Shown one piece after another: positions 8,126 through 15,953 of a stretch of DNA of 56,251 bases. Both the position numbers and the translations under genes were made by a program. The DNA comes from an uncultured Oscillospiraceae bacterium (lineage in GTDB: Bacteria > Bacillota > Clostridia > Oscillospirales > Ruminococcaceae): positions 1 through 56,251 of the forward strand of contig CANNTZ010000008.1 in assembly GCA_947522735.1 (NCBI GenBank). Direction: 5' to 3'. A model generated the notes under the pieces. It did not search any database. It saw only the letters and a program-made list of their open reading frames with translations, and was not told the origin of the DNA. Numbering within the stretch: position 1 is the first letter of the stretch; the number at the start of each line of letters is the position of its first letter.

Positions 8126-9726
8126 GGGCGCTGCTGAAAAAGCAGATGCTTGAGATGACCGACAGCTTTGTCAGGGACCGAAAGACCGGCAAACGCCGCG
8201 TCGGAGGGGCGTTCGTGGGGGTGCTCGCCCTCTACGGCGTCGTTTTCCTCATACTGCTCGGGGCATTCTTCACCCTGGGCGCGCAGCTCTGCGCGCCGCT
8301 TTGCGAGGGTGGGCTGAGCTGGCTGTATTTTGCGATAATGGGGCTTGTTTCGGCGGCGCTCGGGCTGTTCGGCAGCGTGTTCAACACCTATTCAAGCCTT
8401 TATCAGGCCAAGGATAACGACCTGCTGCTCTCGATGCCTATCCCTCCCGGCACGATCATACTGGTGCGGCTGCTCGGAGTATATCTGATGGGGCTGATGT
8501 ACAGCTCGCTCGTCATGCTTCCGGCAATAGTCGTGTATTACGTCTATGCGGCGCGCAGTGTGACGGAGTTCGTATTCCCCGTGCTGCTGATGCTGCTGCT
8601 CTCGCTGCTGGTGCTGGCGCTGTCGTGCCTGCTCGGCTGGGTCGTCGCGCAAATCAGCGCGCGCCTGAAGAACAGGAGCCTCATCACAGTCCTGCTCTCC
8701 CTCATATTCGTCGCGGTGTACTACTACGCCTACTTCAAGGCAACTGAGGCGATAAGTACGGTCGTCGAGCACAGCGCGGAGATCGGTGCCAGGATAAAGG
8801 GCTCGGCCTATCCGGTATATCTCATGGGCCGCGCTGGAGCGGGAGAGGCTTTTCCGATGCTGCTGTTTGCGGGCGGGGTCACAGTGCTGCTTGCGATAGT
8901 GTATCTCCTGCTCTCGCGCACATTTTTCGGCACCGTGGCGGTAAGCCGCGGCGTATCGAGGCGGCGGGTGCGCGGCGACGCGTTCCACGCAAGGGGGATG
9001 GCGGGCGCGCTGTTCTCACGCGAGCTGGACAGATTCATCTCCAGCCCTACATATATGCTCAACTGCGGACTGGGCGCGCTGATGCTCATTCTTGCGGCGG
9101 CATTCGCGCTGATAAAGGGCGGCTCCGTCGCGCAGCTGGCGGACGCGCGTTTCGGATGGGCGGTTGGCGGTGTGGCGCGCTATATCCGGGTGCTGGCGCT
9201 TGCCGCGGTATGTCTGCTGGCGTCGTCCGGCGTGGTAAGCGCGCCGTCGGTGTCGCTCGAGGGCAGGACGCTGTGGCAGATAAAATCGCTGCCGATCCCG
9301 GCATGGCCTGTGCTGCGCGCAAAGCTGGAGCTGCATTTGGCGGTCATCGGCATACCGGCGCTTGTCTGTGCGGTCTGCGTCTCGGTTGGCTTGCGGCTGG
9401 ATGCTCTCACCGGCGCGCTGTTGACGCTGACGGCGCTGCTGGCCGTGCTGGCGGGCGCGCTGACCGGGCTCGCCGTGAATCTCAAGGCGCCGCTGCTTGA
9501 ATGGAAGGACGAGACGGCGCCAATCAAGCAATCGACAAGCGTGATGGTGGCGCTGTTCGGCGGCTGGCTGGTCTCCGGAGCGATAGCCGGGATATACTTC
9601 GCAGTGGCGGGGTTCATCGGAGCCGAGGCGTACATAGCGGTATGGGCTGCGCTGCTCGCGGTCAGCTCGGCGCTGCTGCTGCGCTGGATGAAAAAACGCG
9701 GTGCGGAGATATTTGAGGCGCTGTAA
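8119..9726 (+). CDS. ABC transporter permease (multi-span exporter type)
   Basis: The 535-residue integral membrane protein has about twelve hydrophobic segments, for example around 33-60, 66-90, 120-145, 150-180, 190-205, 245-270, 300-325, 345-370, 395-420, 430-455, 470-495 and 500-520. A cytoplasmic basic loop RGVSRRRVRGD follows the first half. It is the membrane partner of the ATPase encoded directly upstream, translated from an ATG inside that gene. The substrate cannot be inferred. The gene ends 97 bp before the convergent spoVM gene. Confidence 0.88.
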   Translation: MLRALLKKQMLEMTDSFVRDRKTGKRRVGGAFVGVLALYGVVFLILLGAFFTLGAQLCAPLCEGGLSWLYFAIMGLVSAALGLFGSVFNTYSSLYQAKDNDLLLSMPIPPGTIILVRLLGVYLMGLMYSSLVMLPAIVVYYVYAARSVTEFVFPVLLMLLLSLLVLALSCLLGWVVAQISARLKNRSLITVLLSLIFVAVYYYAYFKATEAISTVVEHSAEIGARIKGSAYPVYLMGRAGAGEAFPMLLFAGGVTVLLAIVYLLLSRTFFGTVAVSRGVSRRRVRGDAFHARGMAGALFSRELDRFISSPTYMLNCGLGALMLILAAAFALIKGGSVAQLADARFGWAVGGVARYIRVLALAAVCLLASSGVVSAPSVSLEGRTLWQIKSLPIPAWPVLRAKLELHLAVIGIPALVCAVCVSVGLRLDALTGALLTLTALLAVLAGALTGLAVNLKAPLLEWKDETAPIKQSTSVMVALFGGWLVSGAIAGIYFAVAGFIGAEAYIAVWAALLAVSSALLLRWMKKRGAEIFEAL

Positions 9727-9777
9727 AAAACGAATAAAAAAAGCGTCCCGGCAGACGGCTTTCCCGGAACTCGACGC

Positions 9778-9814
9778 AAAAAAGCCGCGCGTGCCCCAAA
9801 ATGCACACGCGGCC
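9778..9814 (-). terminator. Rho-independent terminator after spoVM
   Basis: On the minus strand the stem GCCGCGTGTGC/GCACGCGCGGC (plus-strand arms 9803-9813 and 9784-9794) is followed by six T residues (9778-9783), about 10 nt after the spoVM stop. A second hairpin just beyond (GCGTC at 9773-9777 paired with GACGC near 9748-9752, then a T-run) may act as back-up. Confidence 0.85.
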
Positions 9815-9823
9815 CTTTGCTGC

Positions 9824-9913
9824 TCAATCAGGTTGGCGCTGTACGGGTATTTTGAATATCAGCCGAAGTATCGGCGTCAAAAACCTTGGACTCTTCAGCA
9901 CCACTATCTTCAT
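9824..9913 (-). CDS. spoVM: Stage V sporulation protein M (SpoVM)
   Basis: This 29-codon gene encodes a peptide beginning MKIVVLKSPRFLTPILRLIF. It matches the SpoVM pattern (B. subtilis MKFYTIKLPKFLGGIVRAML): short N-terminal strand, Pro, then an amphipathic helix. SpoVM recognises the convex outer forespore membrane and recruits SpoIVA to start coat assembly. A GGGGGGAG ribosome binding site lies 4 nt before the ATG, and a strong terminator follows the stop. The upstream small membrane gene ends 11 nt away, so the two are probably co-transcribed. It is direct evidence that the organism belongs to an endospore-forming lineage. Its small size makes it easy to miss. Confidence 0.85.
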   Translation of the reverse strand: MKIVVLKSPRFLTPILRLIFKIPVQRQPD

Positions 9914-9924
9914 AAAACTCCCCC

Positions 9925-10110
9925 CTATCGCGAGCCTCTGAGAATTGACAAGCCCATCACTATCAGGAGCAGCGCCGCGCATATCACCGCGAGCCGCAGC
10001 GAGCAGACAAGTCCGGCCAGCAGCCCAAAGCCGAATGCGACGGCGGCTGCACACAGCAACGGCGAACCATGGCGGCGCTTTTTGCGGCACGCCTTGCAGA
10101 ATATCCCCAT
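9925..10110 (-). CDS. Small membrane protein upstream of spoVM
   Basis: The 61-residue protein starts MGIFCKACRKKRRHGSPLL and then has two closely spaced hydrophobic stretches (about 17-34 and 38-55), ending LSILRGSR. A CxxC pair (Cys5, Cys8) and a basic cluster precede the first membrane segment. GGAGGT lies 9 nt before the ATG at 10110. The longer open frame to 10287 has no ribosome binding site. I do not recognise the family. Linkage to spoVM suggests a forespore or spore-membrane role. Confidence 0.6.
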   Translation of the reverse strand: MGIFCKACRKKRRHGSPLLCAAAVAFGFGLLAGLVCSLRLAVICAALLLIVMGLSILRGSR

Positions 10111-10297
10111 AACAATCCGACCTCCGGCAAGCGCAGCGCTCTTTCTCTCGATATCATTATACGCAACGCCCCGGAGGATGTGAGGGCTGCGGAATAAATA
10201 TTTTGACGGACAGGCTTGCCCGGCGGTTTTTTGCGGCGTCGGAGGGGAAAAGCGTACGGCAGGGCTGAAAGCTGCCATAAAAAGCATGCTTTGAGTA

Positions 10298-10326
10298 TTG
10301 AAAAGGCGCGCGTTTTCGGATATGAT
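10298..10326 (+). promoter_or_regulatory. Sigma-A-type promoter for the oxidoreductase gene
   Basis: TTGAAA (10298-10303), 17 nt, then TATGAT (10321-10326), 77 bp before the ATG at 10404. The stretch 10111-10297 otherwise holds only the probable start region of the spoVM transcript. Confidence 0.75.
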
Positions 10327-10403
10327 ATATGATAGTAGAGTATGGAGCGCGCCCTGAAGCGAGTGCGTGGATATAAAGCCGAAAGGCGAAAGGGGAAAAC
10401 AGC

Positions 10404-11459
10404 ATGTCAGAGATAAGAGCCGGAATTATCGGCACAGGCGGCATTTCCAACTGCCATATGGCGGGCTATACTGCGATACCGGAGGTAAGCGTCGTCGCCT
10501 GCTGCGATATCGATGGGGAAAAGGCGCGTGCCTATGCGGAAAAATATTCTATCCCGCACTGGTATACCGACTGCCGCGAGATGATGGAGAAGGAGCTGCT
10601 CGACGTCGTCAGCGTGACCACCTGGAACGCCGCGCACAAGGATTGCACGGTGACGGCTCTGCGCGGCGGCGCGAGCGTCCTTTGCGAGAAGCCGATGGCG
10701 ATGAACGCAGAGGAGGCACGAGAGATGGAGCGGGCAGCTATGGAGACCGGAAGGCTGTTGCAGGTCGGCTTTGTGCGCCGCTTCGGCAACGACGCCGAGA
10801 TATTCCGCGAGTTCAGCGAGGCGGGCGTTTTCGGCGATATCTACTACGCAAAGGCGACCTATCTGCGTCGCAGCGGCTGCCCGGGCGGATGGTTTGGCGA
10901 CAGGACGTTTTCCGGCGGAGGCCCGCTGATCGACCTCGGTGTCCACGTCATAGACCTCGCGAGATACCTTGCCGGAAATCCGAGGCCCGTCTCCGTATAC
11001 GGGGTCACCTACAGCAATCTCGGCAAAAACCGGGCCAGAGGCGCCGGGGCCGCGTGGGAGATGAGCGGCGCCGACAGCGAGGTATTCAACGTCGAGGACT
11101 TCGTCTCCGCGATGGTTCGCTTCGAGAACGGCTTCACCCTCTCGGTTGAGGCGAGCTTCAACCTCAATTGCAAGGAGGACACCGGCAACATTCAGCTCTT
11201 TGGCACCGGAGGCGGCGCAACGCTCAGCCCGGAGCTTGAGATATACACCGACGTTGCCGGGCGCTTTGTCAACCTCCAGCCCGCGGTGCCGGTCGCCTTT
11301 GAGTTTGACAGGGCCTTCAGGGACGAGGTGCGCGGCTTTGTGGACGCGGCGGTGCATGGCAAGCCCTGTATCGCCACGGCGGAGGACGGCGTGACGCTCA
11401 TGAAGATCATCGACGGCATCTACAGCTCCGCCGCGACCGGCCACGAGGTCATACTCTGA
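10404..11459 (+). CDS. Gfo/Idh/MocA-family oxidoreductase
   Basis: The complete 351-residue NAD(P)-dependent sugar or cyclitol dehydrogenase has a Rossmann domain with GTGGISNCHMAGY (about 9-21), the family signature CEKPMAMN (Glu95-Lys96-Pro97), and a C-terminal domain with GGPLIDLGVHVIDLARYL containing the catalytic His. AGGGGAAAACAGC precedes the ATG. It lies upstream of an alpha-galactosidase but is separated from it by a palindrome and a second possible promoter. It resembles the truncated oxidoreductase at the left edge. Its substrate is unknown; galactoside- or inositol-derived sugars fit the context. Confidence 0.92.
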   Translation: MSEIRAGIIGTGGISNCHMAGYTAIPEVSVVACCDIDGEKARAYAEKYSIPHWYTDCREMMEKELLDVVSVTTWNAAHKDCTVTALRGGASVLCEKPMAMNAEEAREMERAAMETGRLLQVGFVRRFGNDAEIFREFSEAGVFGDIYYAKATYLRRSGCPGGWFGDRTFSGGGPLIDLGVHVIDLARYLAGNPRPVSVYGVTYSNLGKNRARGAGAAWEMSGADSEVFNVEDFVSAMVRFENGFTLSVEASFNLNCKEDTGNIQLFGTGGGATLSPELEIYTDVAGRFVNLQPAVPVAFEFDRAFRDEVRGFVDAAVHGKPCIATAEDGVTLMKIIDGIYSSAATGHEVIL

Positions 11460-11512
11460 CGCGCGGGGTTATGTGTAAAAATATGTACCATATAAAGTAT
11501 TGTTTTGTGACA

Positions 11513-11541
11513 TTGTAAAAGCTTGGCGGTCATGGTATTCT
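11513..11541 (+). promoter_or_regulatory. Possible promoter for the alpha-galactosidase gene
   Basis: TTGTAA (11513-11518), 17 nt, TATTCT (11536-11541). Both hexamers match consensus at four of six positions. The -10 overlaps the left arm of the palindrome at 11527-11564. Confidence 0.45.
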
Positions 11542-11572
11542 TATTTTAGAGAATACCATGACCGTTATTTTT
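11527..11572 (+). promoter_or_regulatory. 14-bp palindrome: operator or intrinsic terminator
   Basis: The arms CGGTCATGGTATTC (11527-11540) and GAATACCATGACCG (11551-11564) are perfect complements with a 10-nt loop, followed by TTATTTTT. As RNA it would make a good terminator for the upstream oxidoreductase gene. As DNA it overlaps the -10 of the predicted alpha-galactosidase promoter and could be an operator. It ends 1 nt before the ribosome binding site AGGGAGGA. Confidence 0.6.
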
Positions 11573-11586
11573 AGGGAGGAAGCGCT

Positions 11587-13341
11587 GTGAACAGGCTGAC
11601 GCTCGAAGGACGCAAAAGCTATCTTCTTTCATATGAGGAGGGGGACTATTCGATATTCGCGGATATCCGCGACGAGGACGGCTGCGACATGATAACCGTC
11701 CGCTTCAGCGCGGACGGCGAGATGATTCCGCCAGAGATAAAGCTCTGGTGGGAAGTCCCGTCGCACGATATCCAAGGGATATGGAACCCGTTTGTCAACA
11801 TCAACCGCTGCTTCACCTATTGGGGCTACTCGTGGCTCTCCACAGCGGAGCGCGGCTCGCCGATGTGCTGTCTGTTCTCCTCCGGTGGCGAGAACCGCCT
11901 GATGTTTGCCTGCTCCGACGCGGTGAATCCGGTCAAATTCGGATTCTTTCTGCGCGAGGACGACGTCATGTGGGACTGCTCCTCCGTGCTGTTCAGCAAG
12001 CCCGTCGCACCCTGCGCCGGTTATGAATGCACCTTCCGCGTGAAATACGACCACATCCGCTACGAGGACGCGATAGGCGAGGTGGTCAGGTGGTGGGAGG
12101 ATATGCCGCAATATCAGCCGATGATGAAGCCGGCTCCGGAGTGTACCCGTCCGCTCTATTCGACATGGTACAGCTTCCACCAGACCGTCACTGCGCCGGA
12201 GGTCGAACGGGTGCTCAAGGACGCTGCTTCTCTCGGCTTTGGCGCGGTAATCGTGGACGACGGCTGGTACCACGATCTGTCCTACTCATTGTACGACTAC
12301 TGCGGCGACTGGCTTCCCTCAAAGCGGAAGATGGGCGACATGCGCGCGCACGTCGAGCGCGTCCACAGCATGGGCATCAAATATTACCTCTGGTACGCCG
12401 TCTCTTTCATCGGCATACACTCCGAGGCCCGGGAGCGCTTCAAGGGCAAGCTTTTGCGCGAGGGCGACTTTGCCACCGTGGATCCACGCTATCCCGACGT
12501 GCGCGAATACATCATCTCCACCTGCGAGCGGGCGCTGCGTGAGTGGGATATCGACGGTTTCAAGCTCGATTTTATAGACAGCTTCTTCCAGCCTGATAAC
12601 GAGGAGGGCTGCTACGCGCCCGGAAAGGACTACGTCTCGGTCGCGCAGGCGGTCAGACGGCTGATGGACGACATGATGGCGCGGCTGACCGCAATCCGTC
12701 CCAATCTCGCGGTCGAGCTAAGGCAGCTCTACGTCGGACCGCAGATGCGCAAATATGGCAATATGTTCCGCGCGGGCGACTGCTCCAACGATTCGGTGAT
12801 GAACAAGGTGCGCACCGTGGACGTCCGTCTGTGCGTCGGCGATTCCCCGGCGCACTCCGACATGATGACGTGGCGTCCGGACGAGCCGGCGGAGCGCGCG
12901 GTGATGCAGCTTATCGGCTCGATGTTCGCGGTGCCGCAGATATCGATAATTCCCGCTCAGCTCCCCGAGAGCCAGCGCGCGATGCTCAAAAACTGGATAG
13001 CCTTCTGGAACGCACACAAATCGACGCTGCTCGGAGGCAGGCTGCGCGCGCACAATCCGGAGCTGCTCTATACGACGGTCAGCGCCGAGACGGATGATGA
13101 ATACATCGCCGCGGTCTACGCCGTCAACACCGTCGCTCCCGCGCCGGAGGGTACTCCTGCACATATCGTGATCGTCAACGGCAGCGGAAGCACCGGTATC
13201 GGCGCACTCCTGAAGGACGGTGAGTACTCCGTCCGGATAGCCGACTGCCTCGGTGCCGTCAGAGCCGAGCTGAAAGCGCGCGGCGGCTGCAATATGCTCG
13301 AGATACCTCTCGGCGGTATGGCGTTTATTGACCGCGACTGA
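11587..13341 (+). CDS. Alpha-galactosidase-like glycoside hydrolase (GH36 type)
   Basis: The 584-residue protein has an N-terminal beta-sandwich (about 1-190), a TIM barrel starting near LYSTWYSFHQ, and a C-terminal beta domain. The proposed nucleophile is Asp328 in FKLDFID and the acid/base is Asp398 in RAGDCSND, fitting GH36/GH-D clan enzymes that release alpha-galactose. The DDGWY motif (about 224-228) also fits. The start is a GTG with AGGGAGGA 6 nt upstream. There is no signal peptide, so it would act on imported oligosaccharides of the raffinose or melibiose type. The nearby oxidoreductase and the beta-galactosidase suggest a galactoside-using lifestyle. Confidence 0.88.
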   Translation: MNRLTLEGRKSYLLSYEEGDYSIFADIRDEDGCDMITVRFSADGEMIPPEIKLWWEVPSHDIQGIWNPFVNINRCFTYWGYSWLSTAERGSPMCCLFSSGGENRLMFACSDAVNPVKFGFFLREDDVMWDCSSVLFSKPVAPCAGYECTFRVKYDHIRYEDAIGEVVRWWEDMPQYQPMMKPAPECTRPLYSTWYSFHQTVTAPEVERVLKDAASLGFGAVIVDDGWYHDLSYSLYDYCGDWLPSKRKMGDMRAHVERVHSMGIKYYLWYAVSFIGIHSEARERFKGKLLREGDFATVDPRYPDVREYIISTCERALREWDIDGFKLDFIDSFFQPDNEEGCYAPGKDYVSVAQAVRRLMDDMMARLTAIRPNLAVELRQLYVGPQMRKYGNMFRAGDCSNDSVMNKVRTVDVRLCVGDSPAHSDMMTWRPDEPAERAVMQLIGSMFAVPQISIIPAQLPESQRAMLKNWIAFWNAHKSTLLGGRLRAHNPELLYTTVSAETDDEYIAAVYAVNTVAPAPEGTPAHIVIVNGSGSTGIGALLKDGEYSVRIADCLGAVRAELKARGGCNMLEIPLGGMAFIDRD

Positions 13342-13380
13342 GGGATACCGATTTGTTATGGACAAAACCGTGCGGAAAGA

Positions 13381-13399
13381 TGGAGAGCATGTGGCTCTC
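13381..13399. repeat. Small hairpin in the 255-bp gap before rimP
   Basis: GGAGAGC and GCTCTCC pair around ATGTG. It lacks a T-run. The rest of 13342-13562 shows no convincing gene; a 33-codon frame from 13359 has no ribosome binding site. Confidence 0.35.
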
Positions 13400-13562
13400 C
13401 TGAAGGCCGGAAAACGCGCGCGGACGCGAGACCTGCCACAAATTAGGCTTCGTTGAGAACGGCGATGTCTGCGGAGGAGAGGCCATAGCGACGTATAAGC
13501 TGTGAAAACACGCCGCAGAGCCGCAAAAATGCGGAAAAAACCGATTTTTTTCAAAAAAAGGC

Positions 13563-13591
13563 TTGCAATCGCCGCAGATACATGCTATAAT
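13563..13591 (+). promoter_or_regulatory. Sigma-A-type promoter of the rimP-nusA-infB operon
   Basis: TTGCAA (13563-13568), 17 nt, perfect TATAAT (13586-13591). The transcript would start near 13598, so the in-frame ATG at 13597 cannot be the rimP start. Confidence 0.85.
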
Positions 13592-13621
13592 GCTTTATGT
13601 TGGATTTGATAGTAAAGGAAG

Positions 13622-13650
13622 AAAGAGTGGGTCGCCCCGCTCTTTTGTTT
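13622..13650 (+). promoter_or_regulatory. Hairpin in the rimP leader (probable attenuator)
   Basis: AAAGAGTGGG (13622-13631) pairs with CCCGCTCTTT (13636-13645), one G-U pair and a 4-nt loop, then TGTTT. It stands between the promoter and the rimP ribosome binding site. Similar AAAGAGTGGG...CTCTTT hairpins precede this operon in many Firmicutes as far as I recall. Its terminator-like shape suggests attenuation, perhaps by NusA itself. Confidence 0.65.
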
Positions 13651-13668
13651 ATGTTGGAGGACAAAAAA

Positions 13669-14235
13669 GTGTCAGCGAAGTCTGTGAAAAAAAACAGCGA
13701 CAGAAAAAACACCGCACAAAGGGTGTGGGAGCTTGTGCAGCCCGCTGCGGATGAGCTGGGGCTCGAGCTGTGGGACGTCCGGTACGAGAAGGAGGGCGCA
13801 TCATGGTATCTCAAGCTCGTCATCGACAAGGACGGCGGCGTCAGCCTCGACGACTGCGAAAGGATGAGCCGCCGCGCCGAAAAGCTGCTCGACGAAGCGG
13901 ATCCGATCGAGGACAGCTACCGCCTTCAGGTCTCGTCGCCCGGCATCGAGCGAGAGCTGACGCGCGACTGGCACTTTGAGCGCTGCATGGGCAACGGAGT
14001 GCTGGTGCGCTTCATCCGTCCGGTCGAGGAGATGGGCGGCGAACGCGACTTTGCCGGAACCCTCTCGTATTACGAAAACGGCGAGGTCGGGATTATCCTC
14101 GACGGCGACGCAGACGACGAAAGCGACGGCACCGAAATGCGCTTCAACACCGGCGAGACAGCCTACGTCAGGCTTGCCGACGATTTCGATTACAGCGCGG
14201 CCATAGAAGACACGGACGAATCGGAAGAAGACTGA
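13669..14235 (+). CDS. rimP: Ribosome maturation factor RimP
   Basis: This 188-residue protein assists late 30S assembly. The RimP core is clear: LVQPAADELGLELWDVRYEKEG, YLKLVIDKDGGVSLDDCE, and SPGIERELTRDWHFERC, followed by an SH3-like C-terminal domain and an acidic tail ending ESEED. I chose the GTG at 13669 because GGAGGA (13656-13661) lies 7 nt upstream. The earlier in-frame ATGs at 13597 and 13651 fall at the transcript start or inside the leader hairpin region. It is the first gene of the operon, 18 nt before nusA. Confidence 0.93.
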   Translation: MSAKSVKKNSDRKNTAQRVWELVQPAADELGLELWDVRYEKEGASWYLKLVIDKDGGVSLDDCERMSRRAEKLLDEADPIEDSYRLQVSSPGIERELTRDWHFERCMGNGVLVRFIRPVEEMGGERDFAGTLSYYENGEVGIILDGDADDESDGTEMRFNTGETAYVRLADDFDYSAAIEDTDESEED

Positions 14236-14253
14236 AAGGATGATTATAAAAAA

Positions 14254-15318
14254 ATGAACAGGGAGTTTTTTGAGGCTCTGGAGCTGCTGGAAAAGGAGAA
14301 GGGTATCCCGGCCGATTATCTGCTTGAAAAGATAGGAAACGCCATAGTTATCGCCGTCAAGCGCGACTATGCCGGCGTCAACGACGTTATAGTCAATATC
14401 GACAAGGAAAAGGAATGCTTTGACGTCGCCATACGCAAGACGGTTGTGGAGGAGGTAACGGATCCCGCAAACGAGATACTGCCGGAGGAGGCGGTCAAGC
14501 TCGACAGCACAGTTCAGGTGGGCGGAACCGTGGACGTCTATCTCCAGACCAAGCAGTTTGGCCGCATCGCGGCGCAGACCGCCAAGCACGTCATCCGTCA
14601 GGGAATACGCGAGGCCGAACGCGGACAGATGCTGCGCGACTTCCAGAACAAGGAGCACGACATCGTCACCGCGCTCGTCACCCGCATAGACCAGAAGAAG
14701 GGCATAGTAACCGTCGAGATCGACGGCACCGAGACGATACTCCCCAAATCCGAGCAGATGCCCGGCGAGACGCTCAACGAGGGCGAGCGCATCAGAGTAT
14801 ACGTTGTAGAGGTGGCAGCCGGTGAAAAAGGGCCGCGCATTATGATATCCAGAACGCACCCGGGCCTTGTCAAGCGCCTGTTCGAGCTTGAGGTGCCCGA
14901 AATATACGACGGCACCGTAGAAATCAAGGCGGTATCCCGTGAGGCGGGCTCAAGAACCAAGCTCGCCGTCTACAGCAGAGATGAGAACGTGGACGCCATA
15001 GGCTCCTGCATCGGACCGCGCGGCTCGCGCGTCGCAAAGGTAGTCGACGAGCTGGGCGGCGAGAAGATTGACGTGGTGAAGTATTCCGAGAAGCCGGAGG
15101 AATTCATTGCGGCGGCGCTTTCCCCGGCAAACGTTCTCTCGGTCACGGTCGATCCGGACGGCGCAAAGGCCTGCCGCGTCACCGTTCCCGACGGTCAGCT
15201 CTCGCTGGCAATCGGCAACAAGGGCCAGAACGCGCGTCTTGCGGCAAAGCTGGTCGGCTGGAAGATAGATATCCGTCCCGAGAGCGGCTTCTACGGCGAG
15301 GACCCCGTCGAGGGCTGA
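14254..15318 (+). CDS. nusA: Transcription termination/antitermination factor NusA
   Basis: The 354-residue RNA polymerase-binding factor modulates pausing and termination. It has an N-terminal polymerase-binding domain (1-125), an S1 domain (about 130-200) containing VTRIDQKKGIVTVEIDG, and two KH domains with GSCIGPRGSRV (about 251-261) and IGNKGQNARLA (about 324-334). It lacks the acidic C-terminal repeats of E. coli NusA, as is normal for Firmicutes. Its place behind rimP and before ylxR is the standard order. Confidence 0.97.
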   Translation: MNREFFEALELLEKEKGIPADYLLEKIGNAIVIAVKRDYAGVNDVIVNIDKEKECFDVAIRKTVVEEVTDPANEILPEEAVKLDSTVQVGGTVDVYLQTKQFGRIAAQTAKHVIRQGIREAERGQMLRDFQNKEHDIVTALVTRIDQKKGIVTVEIDGTETILPKSEQMPGETLNEGERIRVYVVEVAAGEKGPRIMISRTHPGLVKRLFELEVPEIYDGTVEIKAVSREAGSRTKLAVYSRDENVDAIGSCIGPRGSRVAKVVDELGGEKIDVVKYSEKPEEFIAAALSPANVLSVTVDPDGAKACRVTVPDGQLSLAIGNKGQNARLAAKLVGWKIDIRPESGFYGEDPVEG

Positions 15319-15348
15319 AACACATTAAAATAAAAATCGGAGCGCGTT

Positions 15349-15612
15349 ATGCAGGCAAAAAAAGTTCCAATGAGAATGTGCAGCGGATGTATGCAGATGA
15401 AACCCAAAAAAGAGCTTGTCCGGGTCGTTCGCTCGCCGGAGGGAGAGATATCGCTGGATCTGACCGGGAAAAAATCCGGCAGGGGAGCGTATCTCTGCCG
15501 CGACAGAGAATGTCTGAGAAAAGCGGTCAAGTCCAGAAAGATAGCGCGCTCGCTCGAGTGCGAGATACCTGACGAGATATACGAGCGCTTAGAAGGAGAA
15601 ATTGAGGCTTGA
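15349..15612 (+). CDS. rnpM: YlxR/RnpM family RNA-binding protein
   Basis: This 87-residue protein has the family signature MRMCSGCMQMKPKKELVR followed by GRGAYLCRDRECLRKA. YlxR (RnpM) binds the RNA of RNase P and modulates its activity in B. subtilis. It lies between nusA and ylxQ as usual, and its stop overlaps the TTG start of ylxQ by 4 nt. Confidence 0.93.
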   Translation: MQAKKVPMRMCSGCMQMKPKKELVRVVRSPEGEISLDLTGKKSGRGAYLCRDRECLRKAVKSRKIARSLECEIPDEIYERLEGEIEA

Positions 15613-15953
15613 AAGAACGATTGTTGGGCCTGCTTTCGATATGCCGGAAGGCCGGGAGGCTGTCGCTGGGTTTCGATCCCGTCAAAAGGGCGGTGCTTGG
15701 CGGAAACGCGTGTCTTGTGCTCGCGGCTTCGGATATGTCGGAGAAGACCGTGAGCGAAATGCGGTATCTGTGCGGAGTGTCGGACGTGACGTTCCGCGAG
15801 GCACCGGTTACGATAAATGAAATATGGTTTTCAGTGTCCAAAAAGGCCGGACTTGCGGCGGTTTCCGACGCCGGGCTTGCGGGCAGTATATTAAAGCTCA
15901 TAGACGGCAGCGGAGACGGCGTCAAGAATGGCAATGAGGAGGAGAGAGCTTAA
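15609..15953 (+). CDS. ylxQ: L7Ae-family ribosomal/RNA-binding protein YlxQ
   Basis: The 114-residue L7Ae/L30e/Gadd45-fold protein contains LLSICRKAGRLSLGFDPVKRAV, AASDMSEKT and IWFSVSKKAGLAAVSDAGLA, the conserved kink-turn-binding core. The TTG start overlaps the preceding gene and its stop shares one base with the infB ATG, so translation is coupled through ylxR-ylxQ-infB. Confidence 0.9.
   Translation: MKERLLGLLSICRKAGRLSLGFDPVKRAVLGGNACLVLAASDMSEKTVSEMRYLCGVSDVTFREAPVTINEIWFSVSKKAGLAAVSDAGLAGSILKLIDGSGDGVKNGNEEERA

Noticed and set aside
10157..10450. 97-codon minus-strand frame before the second oxidoreductase
   Set aside because: It covers a good plus-strand promoter and the start of the oxidoreductase gene and has no recognisable features.
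13359..13460. 33-codon frame upstream of rimP
   Set aside because: No ribosome binding site, no promoter and no protein-like features.
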